Positions 46,331-56,527 of a stretch of DNA of 64,000 nucleotides are shown here, one piece after another. This DNA comes from Geobacillus genomosp. 3. Its GTDB lineage: Bacteria > Bacillota > Bacilli > Bacillales > Anoxybacillaceae. Each line of letters opens with the position of its first letter. The stretch's first letter is position 1. The notes below the pieces were generated by a model. That model was not told where the DNA came from and did not search any database. It was given only the letters and a program-made list of their open reading frames with translations. The DNA is taken from NCBI RefSeq assembly GCF_000445995.2, contig NC_022080.4, forward strand, positions 2,744,001-2,808,000, given 5' to 3'. A program made the translations under genes and the position numbers.

Positions 46331-47361
46331 CGGCTGATCACCTCACCTTGCACCGTTCCTTTGCGGACGATAAACGGCTGTTCCGCTGTTCCTTTTAAAA
46401 CAACGCCCGGTTCGACCTTGGCGTCTTTATCGATAATGACGCCATCAAGGACACAGCCGTCGCCGATTTGGCATTTTTGCATAATAATGCTGTTTTTCAC
46501 GACCGCTCCTTTGCCGATTTTGACGGAGCGAAACAAGACGCTGTTTTCGACCGTCCCTTCGATCACGCAGCCGTTGGCAATCATCGAGCGCTTCACGTTC
46601 CCTTCCCGCCCGTATTTCGTCGGCGGCTCGTCTTTCACTTTCGTATAGATCGGCCGCTCCGGGGGGAAGAGCTGTTCCCAGACGTTCCGGTTCAACAGTT
46701 CCATGCTCGAACGGAAATATTGTTCGACCGAATCGATGACCGCCGCATATCCCGTATATTCATAATCGCAAATCGACAGCGAATGGTGGTAATCGCGGAC
46801 GACATCGACAATGCTATAGTAACCGCGGTGTTTGTAATCGGCGATCAAGTCAAGCAGCAGCGACGTTTCCAACAAATACATCTCAAGCGGCCGTCCGCGG
46901 TGACGAATTTCCGTCACGTCGCAGCCGCGCTCGATATGACGCTCGAGCACCGCCGCAAAGTCGATGTTGCATACCGTATAGCCGTTCGCGATGACCGTAT
47001 ATTTTTGCCGGCTTCGCAAAAAATAGTCGATGTGCTGCTCAAAGTGGGCGAACGCCCCGACCCGGCGCTCGCCGGAAAACAATAAATCCGGCGACGGGAA
47101 GAAAAACAGCCCGTCCCGCTTCCGGTTTAAATCCCAATTTTTCCCTGATCCCAAATGGTCCATGAGCGACCGGTATTGATATTTCGGGAAAATCGCGACA
47201 CTTTCGATGCCGGAGTTGACCATGCTCGAGAGCACAAAGTCAATGAGCCGATACCGGCCGGCAAACGGCACGGCGGCGATCGACCGCTGCTCAATAAGCG
47301 GGGAGAGCGCCTCCATATACATCGTGGCATCAATGACGCCTAACATCGTCTTGTTGTTCAT
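46327..47361 (-). CDS. glgD: GlgD, second (regulatory-type) ADP-glucose pyrophosphorylase subunit
   Basis: 344 aa, same fold as GlgC but with the N-terminal nucleotide loop degraded: no GGQGSRL-type motif, instead [20 protein letters not shown]. The left-handed beta-helix C-terminus ([20 protein letters not shown]) is kept. In Geobacillus, GlgC and GlgD form a hetero-oligomer with higher activity. ATG 47361 overlaps the glgC stop by one base; a GTG one codon earlier is possible. Confidence 0.94.
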   Translation of the reverse strand: MNNKTMLGVIDATMYMEALSPLIEQRSIAAVPFAGRYRLIDFVLSSMVNSGIESVAIFPKYQYRSLMDHLGSGKNWDLNRKRDGLFFFPSPDLLFSGERRVGAFAHFEQHIDYFLRSRQKYTVIANGYTVCNIDFAAVLERHIERGCDVTEIRHRGRPLEMYLLETSLLLDLIADYKHRGYYSIVDVVRDYHHSLSICDYEYTGYAAVIDSVEQYFRSSMELLNRNVWEQLFPPERPIYTKVKDEPPTKYGREGNVKRSMIANGCVIEGTVENSVLFRSVKIGKGAVVKNSIIMQKCQIGDGCVLDGVIIDKDAKVEPGVVLKGTAEQPFIVRKGTVQGEVISR

Positions 47362-48527
47362 CACGCTTCATCCTTCCTCGCGGTTTCCTCATGATTCCAT
47401 TGTGCAAGCCATTCGGCGGTCACGAGCACCACCTCGCCGTCCTCGTCCGGGCCAATCGAGGCATGCGGCGGGATGACGCAATCCGGCGTGACGATCGCCC
47501 GTTCGACATATGCTCCTGCGCTGACTTCCGCCCCCGGCATAATGACCGCTTCTTTCACGACCGCTCCTTTGCCGATGCGGACACCTTGAAACAGCACCGA
47601 GCGCTCGACCGTCCCTTCGACAACGCATCCTTCATTCACAAGCGAATCGGCCACTTCCGCCTCCGACGCGATGTATTGCGGCGGCTGGTTCGGGTTGACA
47701 GAATAAATGCGCCATGAGCGGTCGAACAAGTCGAGCTCATTGTCTTCATCCAGCAAGTCCATGTTCGCTTCCCACAAACTTTTTACCGTGCCGACATCTT
47801 TCCAATAGCCTTGAAACGGATAGGCAAACAGCCGCTTGTTCTCACGGAGCAGAAGCGGAATGATGTCTTTGCCGAAATCGTGCGACGAATGCGGGTCGGC
47901 GTTGTCGATTTTCAAGTATTGTTTCAACAGCGGCCAATTGAAAATATAAATGCCCATCGACGCCAAATTGCTCTTCGGCTCCGCCGGTTTTTCGGCAAAC
48001 TCGACAATTTTCATCTCCTCATCCGTATTCATAATGCCAAACCGGCTCGCTTCATCCCATGGCACTTCAATGACGGAAATCGTCACATCGGCCCGCTTGG
48101 CGATATGATAGTCAAGCATGTGCTGGTAGTCCATTTTGTAAATATGGTCGCCGGACAGCACGAGCACGTAGTCCGGGTCGTACTGTTCGATATAATTCAT
48201 ATTTTGATAAATCGCGTTCGCGGTCCCTTCATACCATTTCACGCCGGACGAGACGGAATACGGCGGCAGGACGGTGACCCCGCCGTTTCGCCGGTCCAAA
48301 TCCCACGCGCTTCCGATGCCGATGTACGAGTGAAGAAGGAGCGGCTGGTATTGCGTCAGCACCCCGACCGTATCGATGCCGGAATTCGTGCAGTTGCTCA
48401 ACGTAAAATCAATGATCCGATACTTCCCGCCGAACGGCACGGCCGGTTTCGCGATGTTTTTCGTCAGCGAGCGAAGCCGGCTTCCTTGCCCGCCGGCCAA
48501 TAACATGGCGATGCACGTCTTCTTCAT
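47361..48527 (-). CDS. glgC: Glucose-1-phosphate adenylyltransferase
   Basis: 388 aa. The catalytic loop [34 protein letters not shown], and [20 protein letters not shown] are intact. It makes ADP-glucose, the committed donor for glycogen. ATG 48527 follows GGGGAGAGAAAG and lies inside the glgB coding region: the two genes overlap by about 119 bases. Confidence 0.97.
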   Translation of the reverse strand: MKKTCIAMLLAGGQGSRLRSLTKNIAKPAVPFGGKYRIIDFTLSNCTNSGIDTVGVLTQYQPLLLHSYIGIGSAWDLDRRNGGVTVLPPYSVSSGVKWYEGTANAIYQNMNYIEQYDPDYVLVLSGDHIYKMDYQHMLDYHIAKRADVTISVIEVPWDEASRFGIMNTDEEMKIVEFAEKPAEPKSNLASMGIYIFNWPLLKQYLKIDNADPHSSHDFGKDIIPLLLRENKRLFAYPFQGYWKDVGTVKSLWEANMDLLDEDNELDLFDRSWRIYSVNPNQPPQYIASEAEVADSLVNEGCVVEGTVERSVLFQGVRIGKGAVVKEAVIMPGAEVSAGAYVERAIVTPDCVIPPHASIGPDEDGEVVLVTAEWLAQWNHEETARKDEA

Positions 48528-50406
48528 TTTGCTTTCTCTCCCCTCGTTTTTGCACTGGCCGTAACACTGAAATGCCAAATGGCGGAATCGTCATGCGCAC
48601 ATGGTACGGCTTTCCGTGAAACGGTTCATTGAACGCCGGAAGCCGCTTCGAATTGACATGCCCTAATCCGCCAAAGTCCACCGCATCGCTGTTCAGCACT
48701 TCCCGATACGGCGTGAAAAGCGGCACGCCGACTTTGTAGTCATCATACGCCTGATTTGTGAAATTGCAAACAATGATCAACACGTCATCGTCTTTTTTCC
48801 CGCGGCGGATGAACGAGAAAATGCTTTGTTCGGCATTATGGACGTCAATCCATTCAAATCCTTGCGGGTCATGGTCGAGTTCGTAAAACGGCTTATACCG
48901 CTTATAGCAGGCGATGAGCTGTTTCATATACTCGTTCATCTTCCGGTGCAAGTCAAAGTCGAACAACACCCAATCGAGCTCTTCTTCAAACTTCCATTCG
49001 TCAAATTGGGCAAATTCGTTGCCCATAAACAACAGCTTTTTCCCGGGATGGGCCATCATGTAGCCGTACAGCAGCCGCAGCTGGGCGAACTTCTCGTCAT
49101 ACGCCCCCGGCATTTTGTTGAGCAGCGACTTTTTGCCGTGCACGACTTCATCGTGGGAAAACGGCAAAATGAAATTTTCTGAATACGTATAAAGGAGGGA
49201 AAACGTCACCTGGTTGTGCACATGCTTCCGCTCATGCGGCGGCGTTTCCATGTACTTCAACATGTCGTTCATCCAGCCCATGTTCCACTTATAGTTAAAG
49301 CCAAGCCCCCCTTCATACGTCGGCGCCGTCACCCGCGGCCAGTCGGTCGAGTCTTCGGCAATCATGAGCACGTTCGGGTCGTGGGCAAACACCGTCTCGT
49401 TTAACTTGCGCAAAAACTCGACCGCATACGGATTTTCATACAACCGGTCGTTGTTCGGCCAATACAGCATGTTCGCGACCGCATCGACGCGGAATCCATC
49501 GACGTGGTAATACTCAAGCCAAAACAACGCATTGGAGATGAGAAAGCTGCGCACTTCCGGCTTGCCCAAGTCAAAATTGGCCGTCCCCCAGACGTAATTT
49601 TCGCGGTCTTTTTCGTTCGCATATTCATACGTCGGGGCGCCGTCAAACATGTACAGCCCGTGGGCGTCCTTGCAAAAATGCCCCGGCACCCAATCGACGA
49701 TGACCCCAAGTCCCGCTTGATGGCAGCGGTCGATGAAATGCATGAGATCGTGCGGGGTGCCATAACGGCTCGTCGCCGCGTAATACCCGGTCCCTTGATA
49801 GCCCCACGAACGGTCGAGCGGGTGCTCAACAAGCGGAAGCAGCTCGATATGCGTAAACCCATGCTCGAGCACATACGGAATGAGTTCATCGGCCATCTCG
49901 CGGTACGTATAAACATGACCATCCTTTTTCTTCCACGAACCGAAATGGAGCTCATAAATGACCATCGGTTGCTCATAAATCCGCTTCCGCCGCTTCTTCC
50001 GCTGCCAAGACTGATCGTTCCACTGGTATCCTTGCAGATCGTAGACAATCGAGGCGGTATGAGGACGCAATTCGGAGTAAAAGGCGTACGGGTCTGCTTT
50101 CAACAACACACGTCCATCCGGCGTGACGATCTCATACTTGTATAAATGCCCTTCCAAGTTTTCCGGGACAACGATCGTCCATACTCCTTCATCGTTCACT
50201 TTGGTGAGGCGGAATTTCGTCCCGTCCCAGCCGTTGAAGCTGCCGACCAGGCGCACATCGCGCGCGTGCGGCGCCCAGACGCAAAAGCGAGTGGCGGCTC
50301 TTCCGCCCTCATCGATCACATGGGCGCCAAACAGTTCGTAGCTTTTATACAAGCTGCCTTCATGAAACAAATACACTTCCAAATCCGTCGGATTCGCCGC
50401 AATCAA
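48409..50406 (-). CDS. glgB: 1,4-alpha-glucan branching enzyme
   Basis: About 665 aa GH13 enzyme. An N-terminal CBM48 domain precedes the barrel; catalytic Asp in [11 protein letters not shown], Glu in MIAEDSTDW, and third Asp in [10 protein letters not shown]. It makes alpha-1,6 branches. The C-terminus reads through 40 codons of the glgC region in another frame (ending VRREVSDH). TTG 50406 ([16 protein letters not shown] follows) with GGAAAGG upstream is preferred; an ATG four codons earlier is possible. First gene of the operon. Confidence 0.95.
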   Translation of the reverse strand: MIAANPTDLEVYLFHEGSLYKSYELFGAHVIDEGGRAATRFCVWAPHARDVRLVGSFNGWDGTKFRLTKVNDEGVWTIVVPENLEGHLYKYEIVTPDGRVLLKADPYAFYSELRPHTASIVYDLQGYQWNDQSWQRKKRRKRIYEQPMVIYELHFGSWKKKDGHVYTYREMADELIPYVLEHGFTHIELLPLVEHPLDRSWGYQGTGYYAATSRYGTPHDLMHFIDRCHQAGLGVIVDWVPGHFCKDAHGLYMFDGAPTYEYANEKDRENYVWGTANFDLGKPEVRSFLISNALFWLEYYHVDGFRVDAVANMLYWPNNDRLYENPYAVEFLRKLNETVFAHDPNVLMIAEDSTDWPRVTAPTYEGGLGFNYKWNMGWMNDMLKYMETPPHERKHVHNQVTFSLLYTYSENFILPFSHDEVVHGKKSLLNKMPGAYDEKFAQLRLLYGYMMAHPGKKLLFMGNEFAQFDEWKFEEELDWVLFDFDLHRKMNEYMKQLIACYKRYKPFYELDHDPQGFEWIDVHNAEQSIFSFIRRGKKDDDVLIIVCNFTNQAYDDYKVGVPLFTPYREVLNSDAVDFGGLGHVNSKRLPAFNEPFHGKPYHVRMTIPPFGISVLRPVQKRGERKQNEEDVHRHVIGRRARKPASLADEKHRETGRAVRREVSDH

Positions 50407-50615
50407 ACCGTATCGCATCCTTTCCGAAGCAAGATGATGGCCACACAATATTCCTTATTCGTCAACGAAACACTTCATTCCTCGAAAAAGTTTTCTATAT
50501 TTTTTGACAAACTTCATCATGAATGACCGTTCATGTCGAGAAATTCATTGCACACCGGTCGGTTCTTATATTATAATATATATAAATTAATAATAATTAT
50601 AAAAAGAGGTGTGCT

Positions 50616-51566
50616 ATGTCTCCTGTATCGTACGATTTCCATCATCTTCCACACGTGAAGGCGCAACGCCAATCGAAAAAAGCGCTTTGGATTACATTGG
50701 CGCTGACTGTTTTTTTCACTGTTGTCGAAATCATCGGCGGGGTGGTCTCGAACTCGCTCGCCTTATTGTCCGATTCGGCCCATATGGCGTCTGACGTGCT
50801 GGCGCTCAGCCTGAGCATGGTCGCCCTCTATATGGCGACACGCCCGCCGAACCGCCGCTTTACGTTCGGCTTTTTGCGGTTTGAAATCATTACATCGTTT
50901 TTGAACGGCCTCACCTTGGCGGTGATTGCAGTCTGGATCTTATGGGAAGGGATCGAGCGGTTTCTTCATCCCGAACCGATCCAATTCCGCCTTATGCTCG
51001 GAATCGCGGCGATCGGCCTTGTCGTCAACCTCGTCTTGACCATCGTTTTAAGCCGGAGCACAAAAGAAGAAGACAACTTAAACGTTCAAAGCGCCCTTTG
51101 GCATTTCATCGGCGACTTGATCAGCTCGATCGGCGTCATCGTATCCGCCCTGCTCATTTACTTCACCGGCTGGACGATCTTTGACCCGCTCATCAGTTTA
51201 GTGATCGCCGCCATCATTTTCACAGGCGGGGCGAAAATTATGCGCGAGTCGTACTTGATCTTAATGGAGGCCGTCCCGGAACAGTTCGACCTCGAACAAA
51301 TCCGCGCCGACATCCGGAACATCGAAGGGGTCGAGGACGTGCATGACATGCATTTATGGGCCATCTCGACCGATCATTACTCGCTGTCCGCCCACGTGTT
51401 CATTGCCGAACACATCCAGCCGCTTTGCGTCATCTTGGCGGTCAATGAAATGCTGAAGGAAAAATACGGCATTGAGCATGCCACGATCCAAGTCGAACAC
51501 GCCATGCTTCACGACCACGGAACCTATGGGAAGGCGTTTTTGGAGAAAAAAAAGCAGCCGCAATGA
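50616..51566 (+). CDS. czcD: Cation diffusion facilitator (CzcD-type metal efflux)
   Basis: 316 aa with six membrane helices. Metal-site residues are in LLSDSAHMASDVLA (helix 2) and WHFIGDLISSIGV (helix 5); a cytoplasmic domain follows (NIEGVEDVHDMHLWAISTDH). The family exchanges Zn/Co/Cd/Ni for protons. The N-terminal His stretch HHLPH is short. The upstream 80 bases are very AT-rich with TATAATATATAT, where an ArsR-type repressor could bind, but no known operator was matched. ATG 50616 follows AGAGGTG. Confidence 0.92.
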   Translation: MSPVSYDFHHLPHVKAQRQSKKALWITLALTVFFTVVEIIGGVVSNSLALLSDSAHMASDVLALSLSMVALYMATRPPNRRFTFGFLRFEIITSFLNGLTLAVIAVWILWEGIERFLHPEPIQFRLMLGIAAIGLVVNLVLTIVLSRSTKEEDNLNVQSALWHFIGDLISSIGVIVSALLIYFTGWTIFDPLISLVIAAIIFTGGAKIMRESYLILMEAVPEQFDLEQIRADIRNIEGVEDVHDMHLWAISTDHYSLSAHVFIAEHIQPLCVILAVNEMLKEKYGIEHATIQVEHAMLHDHGTYGKAFLEKKKQPQ

Positions 51567-51567
51567 C

Positions 51568-51606
51568 AAAGACCGCCCGTGCCGGATTGGCAAGGCGGTC
51601 TTTCGT
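51568..51606 (+). terminator. czcD terminator
   Basis: AAAGACCGCC/GGCGGTCTTT arms, two bases past the stop. Confidence 0.8.
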
Positions 51607-51689
51607 CATTTTGCCGTCTATTGCGCTCGGCCGCTATGAAAAAACCAGCGCAGAACGCGGTTTGGCGCCACGCCCTGTGTTTCTTTCCA

Positions 51690-53207
51690 TCATTGCAGCT
51701 GATACGTTTCTTCCCGCATCGTTCCAAGTTGTTCATACCGGATATGCCAAGACAACGCTTGTTCCAATACGTGCGGCGTATGGCCGCCGCGCTTGAGCGC
51801 TTCAGCGAAGTAATCGCGCAGCTGCGGACGGTAATCCGGATGGGCGCAATGTTCGATGATGAGCGGGGCGCGCTCGACAGGGGCGAGCCCGCGCAAATCG
51901 GCATATCCGTGTTCGGTGATGATGACATCGACATCATGCTCCGTATGGTCGACATGGGAGACGAACGGCACGATGCTCGAAATCGCCCCATGTTTGGCGC
52001 TCGATTTCGTCACAAAAATCGTCAGGCGCGCATGGCGGGCAAAGTCGCCCGAGCCGCCGATGCCGTTCATCATCTGGGTGCCGCGGACATGCGTCGAGTT
52101 CACATTTCCGTAAATATCGGCCTCAAGCGCCGTATTAATGGAAATCAAACCGAGGCGGCGGATCAGTTCAGGATGATTGGAAATCTCCTGCGGCCGCAGC
52201 ACGAGTTTGCCCCGGTACGCTTCCAAGCTGTGGTACACTTGTTTCATCTTGTTTTCCGACAAGGTGATCGAACATCCCGAGGCGAACCGCACTTTCCCTG
52301 CATCAAGCAAATCGAACATCGCATCTTGCAGCACTTCCGAATACACTTCCAAGTCGCAAAATTCAGAATCCAACAAGCCGTAAAGAACCGCATTCGCGAC
52401 AGAGCCGATCCCGGCCTGAATCGGCGCCAGCCGTTCGGACAGCCGCCCCGCTGCTACTTCGCGGCGAAGAAACTCGATCAAATGCTTGGCAATCGCCGCT
52501 GTTTCCGCATCCGGAGGCACAATCGTCGACGGTGAATCCGTTTGATTCGTCACGACAATTCCAGCGATTTTCTCCAGGTCAACGGGAATGCCGATCGTTC
52601 CGATCCGGTCGTCCACTTTCGTCAACGGAATCGGGGTGCGCTCCCCTTGCTTCCCGACTTCATAAATGTCATGAAACCCGTAAAGCGCTTTCGGTTGGGC
52701 GACGTTCAATTCGACAATGACCCGTCTTGCTTTTTCTACAAAAATCGACGAATTGCCGACAGACGTCGTCGGGATGATCATGCCGTCCTCCGTAATCGAA
52801 ACCGCTTCCACAATAGCGTAATCAATCGGTTTCAGCACGCCGGAACGGACGAGTTCCGCCGTATGCGACAAATGCTGGTCGACAAACAGCAGCTCCCTTT
52901 CGTTAATTTTCCGGCGCATCGCGGCGTCAGCTTGAAACGGCAGCCGTTTCCGGACAATGCCTGCTTCCGCCATCATCTTGTCAATATCCGATCCGAGCGA
53001 AGCCCCTGTATAGACGTCGACTTTCAGCGGCTGCCGCTTGGCCCGTTCAATAAGCGCCGTCGGCACCGCTTTTGCGTCCCCCGCGCGGGTAAAACCGCTC
53101 AATCCGAGGGTCATGCCATCTTCAATCCATGAGGCGGCCGTTTCCGCCGTCACAATCCGCTCCCGCAACGCCTGATGGCCGATCCGTTCGAAAACAAATG
53201 GTTCCAA
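51690..53207 (-). CDS. Succinate/acetate CoA-transferase (acetyl-CoA hydrolase family)
   Basis: 505 aa from TTG 53207, eight bases after GGGGG. Signature segments are LSGFTRAGDAKAVPTALIER, VGNSSIFVEKARRVIVELN and the catalytic Glu in LEVYSEVLQDAMFDLLDAGK; the C-terminus has IITEHGYADLRGL. This is the AarC/Cat1-like group moving CoA between succinyl-CoA and acetate (TIGR03458). It may support acetate use or overflow. Next to a LytTR regulator in the same direction, about 165 bases downstream of it. Confidence 0.9.
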   Translation of the reverse strand: MEPFVFERIGHQALRERIVTAETAASWIEDGMTLGLSGFTRAGDAKAVPTALIERAKRQPLKVDVYTGASLGSDIDKMMAEAGIVRKRLPFQADAAMRRKINERELLFVDQHLSHTAELVRSGVLKPIDYAIVEAVSITEDGMIIPTTSVGNSSIFVEKARRVIVELNVAQPKALYGFHDIYEVGKQGERTPIPLTKVDDRIGTIGIPVDLEKIAGIVVTNQTDSPSTIVPPDAETAAIAKHLIEFLRREVAAGRLSERLAPIQAGIGSVANAVLYGLLDSEFCDLEVYSEVLQDAMFDLLDAGKVRFASGCSITLSENKMKQVYHSLEAYRGKLVLRPQEISNHPELIRRLGLISINTALEADIYGNVNSTHVRGTQMMNGIGGSGDFARHARLTIFVTKSSAKHGAISSIVPFVSHVDHTEHDVDVIITEHGYADLRGLAPVERAPLIIEHCAHPDYRPQLRDYFAEALKRGGHTPHVLEQALSWHIRYEQLGTMREETYQLQ

Positions 53208-53372
53208 AGCGATTTCCCCCTTTTGTTTTTCCCTCATTATAGCGGCTCGCAAGGGGAAAATCATTCGAATTGGAGCAAAAGGGCTTTCTTTTGCGTCGAA
53301 GCAGCATTTTCCCTGCATCACGCAGAAAAACTTGCCGCTTCACAAAAATAACCGCCTGTATCGGCGGTGTCA

Positions 53373-54020
53373 TCAAAAGCCGAGCCGTCTCCGGAAATGG
53401 CTGGCGTACGTTTGGCTGACCGGCACTTTGGAGCCGTCCTTCATCACAAGCAAAAACGTCGAGTGGGAATCCGGCTGAATTTCGGCGATGTACTCAACAT
53501 TGACAATATACGACCGATGGCAGCGGATAAACCGGTCAGCCGGCAAAGAAAATTCCAATTCGGTCAAATTGTATTTATGATGGCCTCCGACGTGCATCGA
53601 TTTGACGAACGTTTTCCGGTTTTGCGCTTCCAAATAAACAACCGCGTCAAACGGCACCGGAACCCAGCGGTCCATCGTCCGTATCGTCAAATACGACGTC
53701 GCCAAAAGCGGCTTTTTCGGCCAGACAGCTGTCACGCATCCTTTTGGCACCCCGTCTTCCAAAATCGGAACCGACACGCCGAAATACGGAACGCCAAACA
53801 CCCGGCTGTCTTTTTGCTCTTCAATTTTCCGGCGGATCACCAACGCCTTGTAGGTGACCGAATCCGGTTTGATTTCATCACCCGGACGGATTTTCAAATC
53901 AATTTGCCGGCTCGGCTGGTAGTAAATGTACCGCCGGTCGTCGGAAATCACAAGCGATGCTTCAACGGGAAACCATTCATTCACAACTTGGCGAATGGCC
54001 GAAACAAGCAGCGAATCCAT
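53373..54020 (-). CDS. LytTR-family transcriptional regulator
   Basis: 215 aa. The C-terminal 100 residues form a LytTR DNA-binding domain (VVYLEAQNRKTFVKSM, FSLPADRFIRCHRSYIVNVE). The N-terminal half is not a CheY receiver but an unassigned alpha/beta sensor-like domain (SLVISDDRRYIYYQPSRQ). So it is a one-component regulator, perhaps of the adjacent CoA-transferase. ATG 54020 with GAGGTGGGGG upstream. A short ACCGCC/GGCGGT hairpin (53349-53366) follows the gene. Confidence 0.85.
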   Translation of the reverse strand: MDSLLVSAIRQVVNEWFPVEASLVISDDRRYIYYQPSRQIDLKIRPGDEIKPDSVTYKALVIRRKIEEQKDSRVFGVPYFGVSVPILEDGVPKGCVTAVWPKKPLLATSYLTIRTMDRWVPVPFDAVVYLEAQNRKTFVKSMHVGGHHKYNLTELEFSLPADRFIRCHRSYIVNVEYIAEIQPDSHSTFLLVMKDGSKVPVSQTYASHFRRRLGF

Positions 54021-54323
54021 ATCCCCCACCTCTTGCAAACCGTTCCATACTTTTATTTTCAGCCGCACCGCCGCGTTTGTCAAATGGCAAATCGTTTCGT
54101 TTCGCTGCCGTGGACAGCCGGTGAAAAACGAGTTTGGCGCCCCGTCTGGCCATGTCGGACCAGAAAGCCCCCCATCTGACAGCATTTCTCCAAAAGAACT
54201 GATCCGCCGGTTTTCGCTTTGATCGCCGCCGTTCGAGAAGGAATCGCCCGCTCTTTCGCGAATCCATATACATAACCGCCTTTCACGGCCGCCCCGCCAA
54301 ACTGATCAAAAAGGAGGGTTCCG
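54021..54323. other. Intergenic region between the LytTR gene and the first LysE gene
   Basis: About 300 bases with divergent promoters expected. No gene supported; long frames here lack ribosome-binding sites. Confidence 0.4.
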
Positions 54324-54950
54324 ATGGAGATCGAGGTCATCTTGTCGTTTTTCGTCGTCGCCATATTGCTTACATTGGCGCCGGGTCCGGACATTTTATT
54401 CGTCATCGCCCAAAGCGTGTCGCAAGGCAAATGGGCGGGCATCGCCACCGCGCTCGGGCTTTGCACAGGGCTGCTTGTCCATATCAGCGCCGCCACGCTG
54501 GGCGTCTCGGCCGTCATGTACCAATCCGCCTTGGTGTTTGCCATCGTCAAGTACGCGGGCGCCGCGTATTTGCTGTACCTAGCCTGGCAGGCGTTCCGTG
54601 AACAAGACGAAGGCCTCGCCTTTGGGCGGCAGACGCCGATGGCATACGCCTCGCTGTACAAAAAAGGCATTGTCATGAACGTGCTCAACCCGAAAGTGTC
54701 GCTCTTCTTCTTGGCGCTCTTGCCGCAGTTTGTCGACGAAACAGCCGGCCATGTGCCGGGGCAGATGCTTCTATTAGGCGCCATCTTTCTCGTGCAGGCG
54801 CTCGTTGTCTTCACCTTGGTGAGCATCGGCGCGGAAAAGCTGCGCCAATGGCTCTCGGCCCACACCGCCATCACCAAGCGAATCCATTGGCTCAAAGGCG
54901 CCATCTTCGCGCTGATCGGCATTCAAATCGCCGTCAGCGAACGGTCGTAG
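54324..54950 (+). CDS. LysE/RhtB-family exporter
   Basis: 208 aa, six predicted helices. The family signature FVVAILLTLAPGPDILFVIA is at the N-terminus and MNVLNPKVSLFFLALLPQFV near residue 120. Exports amino acids or related small molecules; the substrate is unknown. AAGGAGGG lies before ATG 54324. A terminator follows. A second, different paralogue lies 350 bases downstream in opposite direction. Confidence 0.9.
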   Translation: MEIEVILSFFVVAILLTLAPGPDILFVIAQSVSQGKWAGIATALGLCTGLLVHISAATLGVSAVMYQSALVFAIVKYAGAAYLLYLAWQAFREQDEGLAFGRQTPMAYASLYKKGIVMNVLNPKVSLFFLALLPQFVDETAGHVPGQMLLLGAIFLVQALVVFTLVSIGAEKLRQWLSAHTAITKRIHWLKGAIFALIGIQIAVSERS

Positions 54951-54957
54951 CGGCAAG

Positions 54958-54987
54958 AAAAAAGAGGGCGGCTGCCCTCTTTTCTGC
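54958..54987 (+). terminator. Terminator of the first LysE gene
   Basis: AAGAGGGC/GCCCTCTTTT arms, ten bases past the stop; may also serve the convergent gene. Confidence 0.75.
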
Positions 54988-55215
54988 TCATCTCCACAAC
55001 AGCGCCGCGCCTCCCAATATGAGAAGCAGGGAGAGGAACAGCACCCACGTTGACCAGAGATCGATCATTTCAAAAAACAAGGCTATTCTCCACTCACGCT
55101 CCTCCCCCTTCTTGTATGCTTCCCACTGCTGCTTAATGATCACGATCCCAAACGGAAACATCCCGATTCCCGCCACAAGGAGAATCACCGCTATTCCTTT
55201 GTCATCCGCCCCCAT
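54988..55215 (-). CDS. Small two-helix membrane protein
   Basis: 75 aa from ATG 55215: helix one is IAVILLVAGIGMFPFGIVII, helix two TWVLFLSLLLILGGAALLW, with a charged loop (KQQWEAYKKGEEREW). AGGAGG lies 12 bases upstream; a GTG at 55236 is an alternative start. Unknown function. Confidence 0.65.
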   Translation of the reverse strand: MGADDKGIAVILLVAGIGMFPFGIVIIKQQWEAYKKGEEREWRIALFFEMIDLWSTWVLFLSLLLILGGAALLWR

Positions 55216-55298
55216 TTCTCCAACCAACCTCCTCACGAATCACCGCCCGCGCTTTCATTCGGATGAGAATCGTGCTTTCCGGCGCCGCCCGCCCTCGC

Positions 55299-55931
55299 TC
55301 ACGACGCTTTCGTTTGCAGCAGCTTCACGCCAAGCCCGATAAACACGATCCCTGTCAGCCGATTCATCCAAAGCGCCGCTTTCGCATGTTGGCGCACCCG
55401 TTTCGTCGCCAGCGCGGCGACATAGACGACGCCAAGCCCCCACAGCGTGCTCGTCACCACGAACGAAACGCCGAGCAGCAGAAACGGAAGCGGACCGTAC
55501 GGCTGAGCCGTTTCGATGAACTGCGGCAAAAACGAAAGGAAAAACAGCGCCACTTTCGGATTCATCACATTCGTTGTCACGCCTTGCCAATAAATCTTGT
55601 TCAGCTTCATCGGCGCCAACTCCCCCGACTCCGACGCGGGCGGCGCCGGCTGCCGCATCATTTTCACCCCAAGGTACACCAAATACGCCGCCCCGGCGAT
55701 TTTAATCGCCGTAAACAATACAACCGACCGCTGCAAAACTATCGCCAAACCAAACGCCGCCAGCAGCGTATGAACGAGCACCCCCGTCGAGATGCCCAAC
55801 ACCGAATAAACGCCTGCTTTCCTCCCTTGCGCCACACTGCGGCCCATAATATACATCGTGTCCACGCCCGGAGTAGCATGCATCAAAATCGACGCAAGCA
55901 AATACATTCCGTAGCTGGTAATGCCTAACAT
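55299..55931 (-). CDS. LysE/RhtB-family exporter
   Basis: 210 aa, six helices. N-terminal motif YLLASILMHATPGVDTMYIM and TTNVMNPKVALFFLSFLPQF mark LysE. Clearly paralogous to the gene at 54324 but only distantly similar. Substrate unknown. It is preceded by GGGGGGAGAAGG. Confidence 0.9.
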   Translation of the reverse strand: MLGITSYGMYLLASILMHATPGVDTMYIMGRSVAQGRKAGVYSVLGISTGVLVHTLLAAFGLAIVLQRSVVLFTAIKIAGAAYLVYLGVKMMRQPAPPASESGELAPMKLNKIYWQGVTTNVMNPKVALFFLSFLPQFIETAQPYGPLPFLLLGVSFVVTSTLWGLGVVYVAALATKRVRQHAKAALWMNRLTGIVFIGLGVKLLQTKAS

Positions 55932-56527
55932 CCTTCTCCCCCCTCGTTGCGATGAGCGATCTGTTCCGAAAAGACCATGTATACCTTACATTATCGTCTC
56001 CACTCGCACGGTTTTCAATATGTATATTGGCCATTTTCCTAGTTTTTGAGGACAGAACCCGCCTGACAGCCTCAAAGGTTTGCAGTCTGCCGGAAACGGA
56101 AGTTCCTCCCTATCTTTTTGAAAATGGTGTCAGACCACCTTTTCCATCCAGCCCGACACCTTCGAAACAGATTACCCGCCCGCTGAAAGACCGGCGAAAA
56201 CCTATGGATTCCCCGGATTGGCGGGAAATCGCAAGAAGAGGAAAGGACGGCGCCGCAAGGGTTTTCCGTTTGCGAAACAGCGCGAAAAGCCGCATCTCCC
56301 TAACATCTCCCATCCTTCCCAACACGCAAAAATCTCTTGTCCCTCCTCAAATGATTTGTGCTAAAATGGAATTGGACGTCCCCACACGGCTGCACATATC
56401 CCCACTGATCGTTGAACCCTTTGACCAAGCCCTGCATCGACGAGATCCAGACGCGCTGGCAACGTAGAAAGAGCCTTGGAGAGTGAGCCCGAATCACCGC
56501 CAGTTAACAAAGGGAAAGGAGATCCAT
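55932..56527. other. Intergenic region, no gene identified
   Basis: Nearly 600 bases. Frames are short and lack ribosome-binding sites until AAAGGGAAAGGAG at 56508. A 33-codon frame at 56365-56466 (MELDVPTRLHISPLIVEPF onward) is too short to judge. The promoter of the coiled-coil gene should lie within the last 200 bases. Confidence 0.4.
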
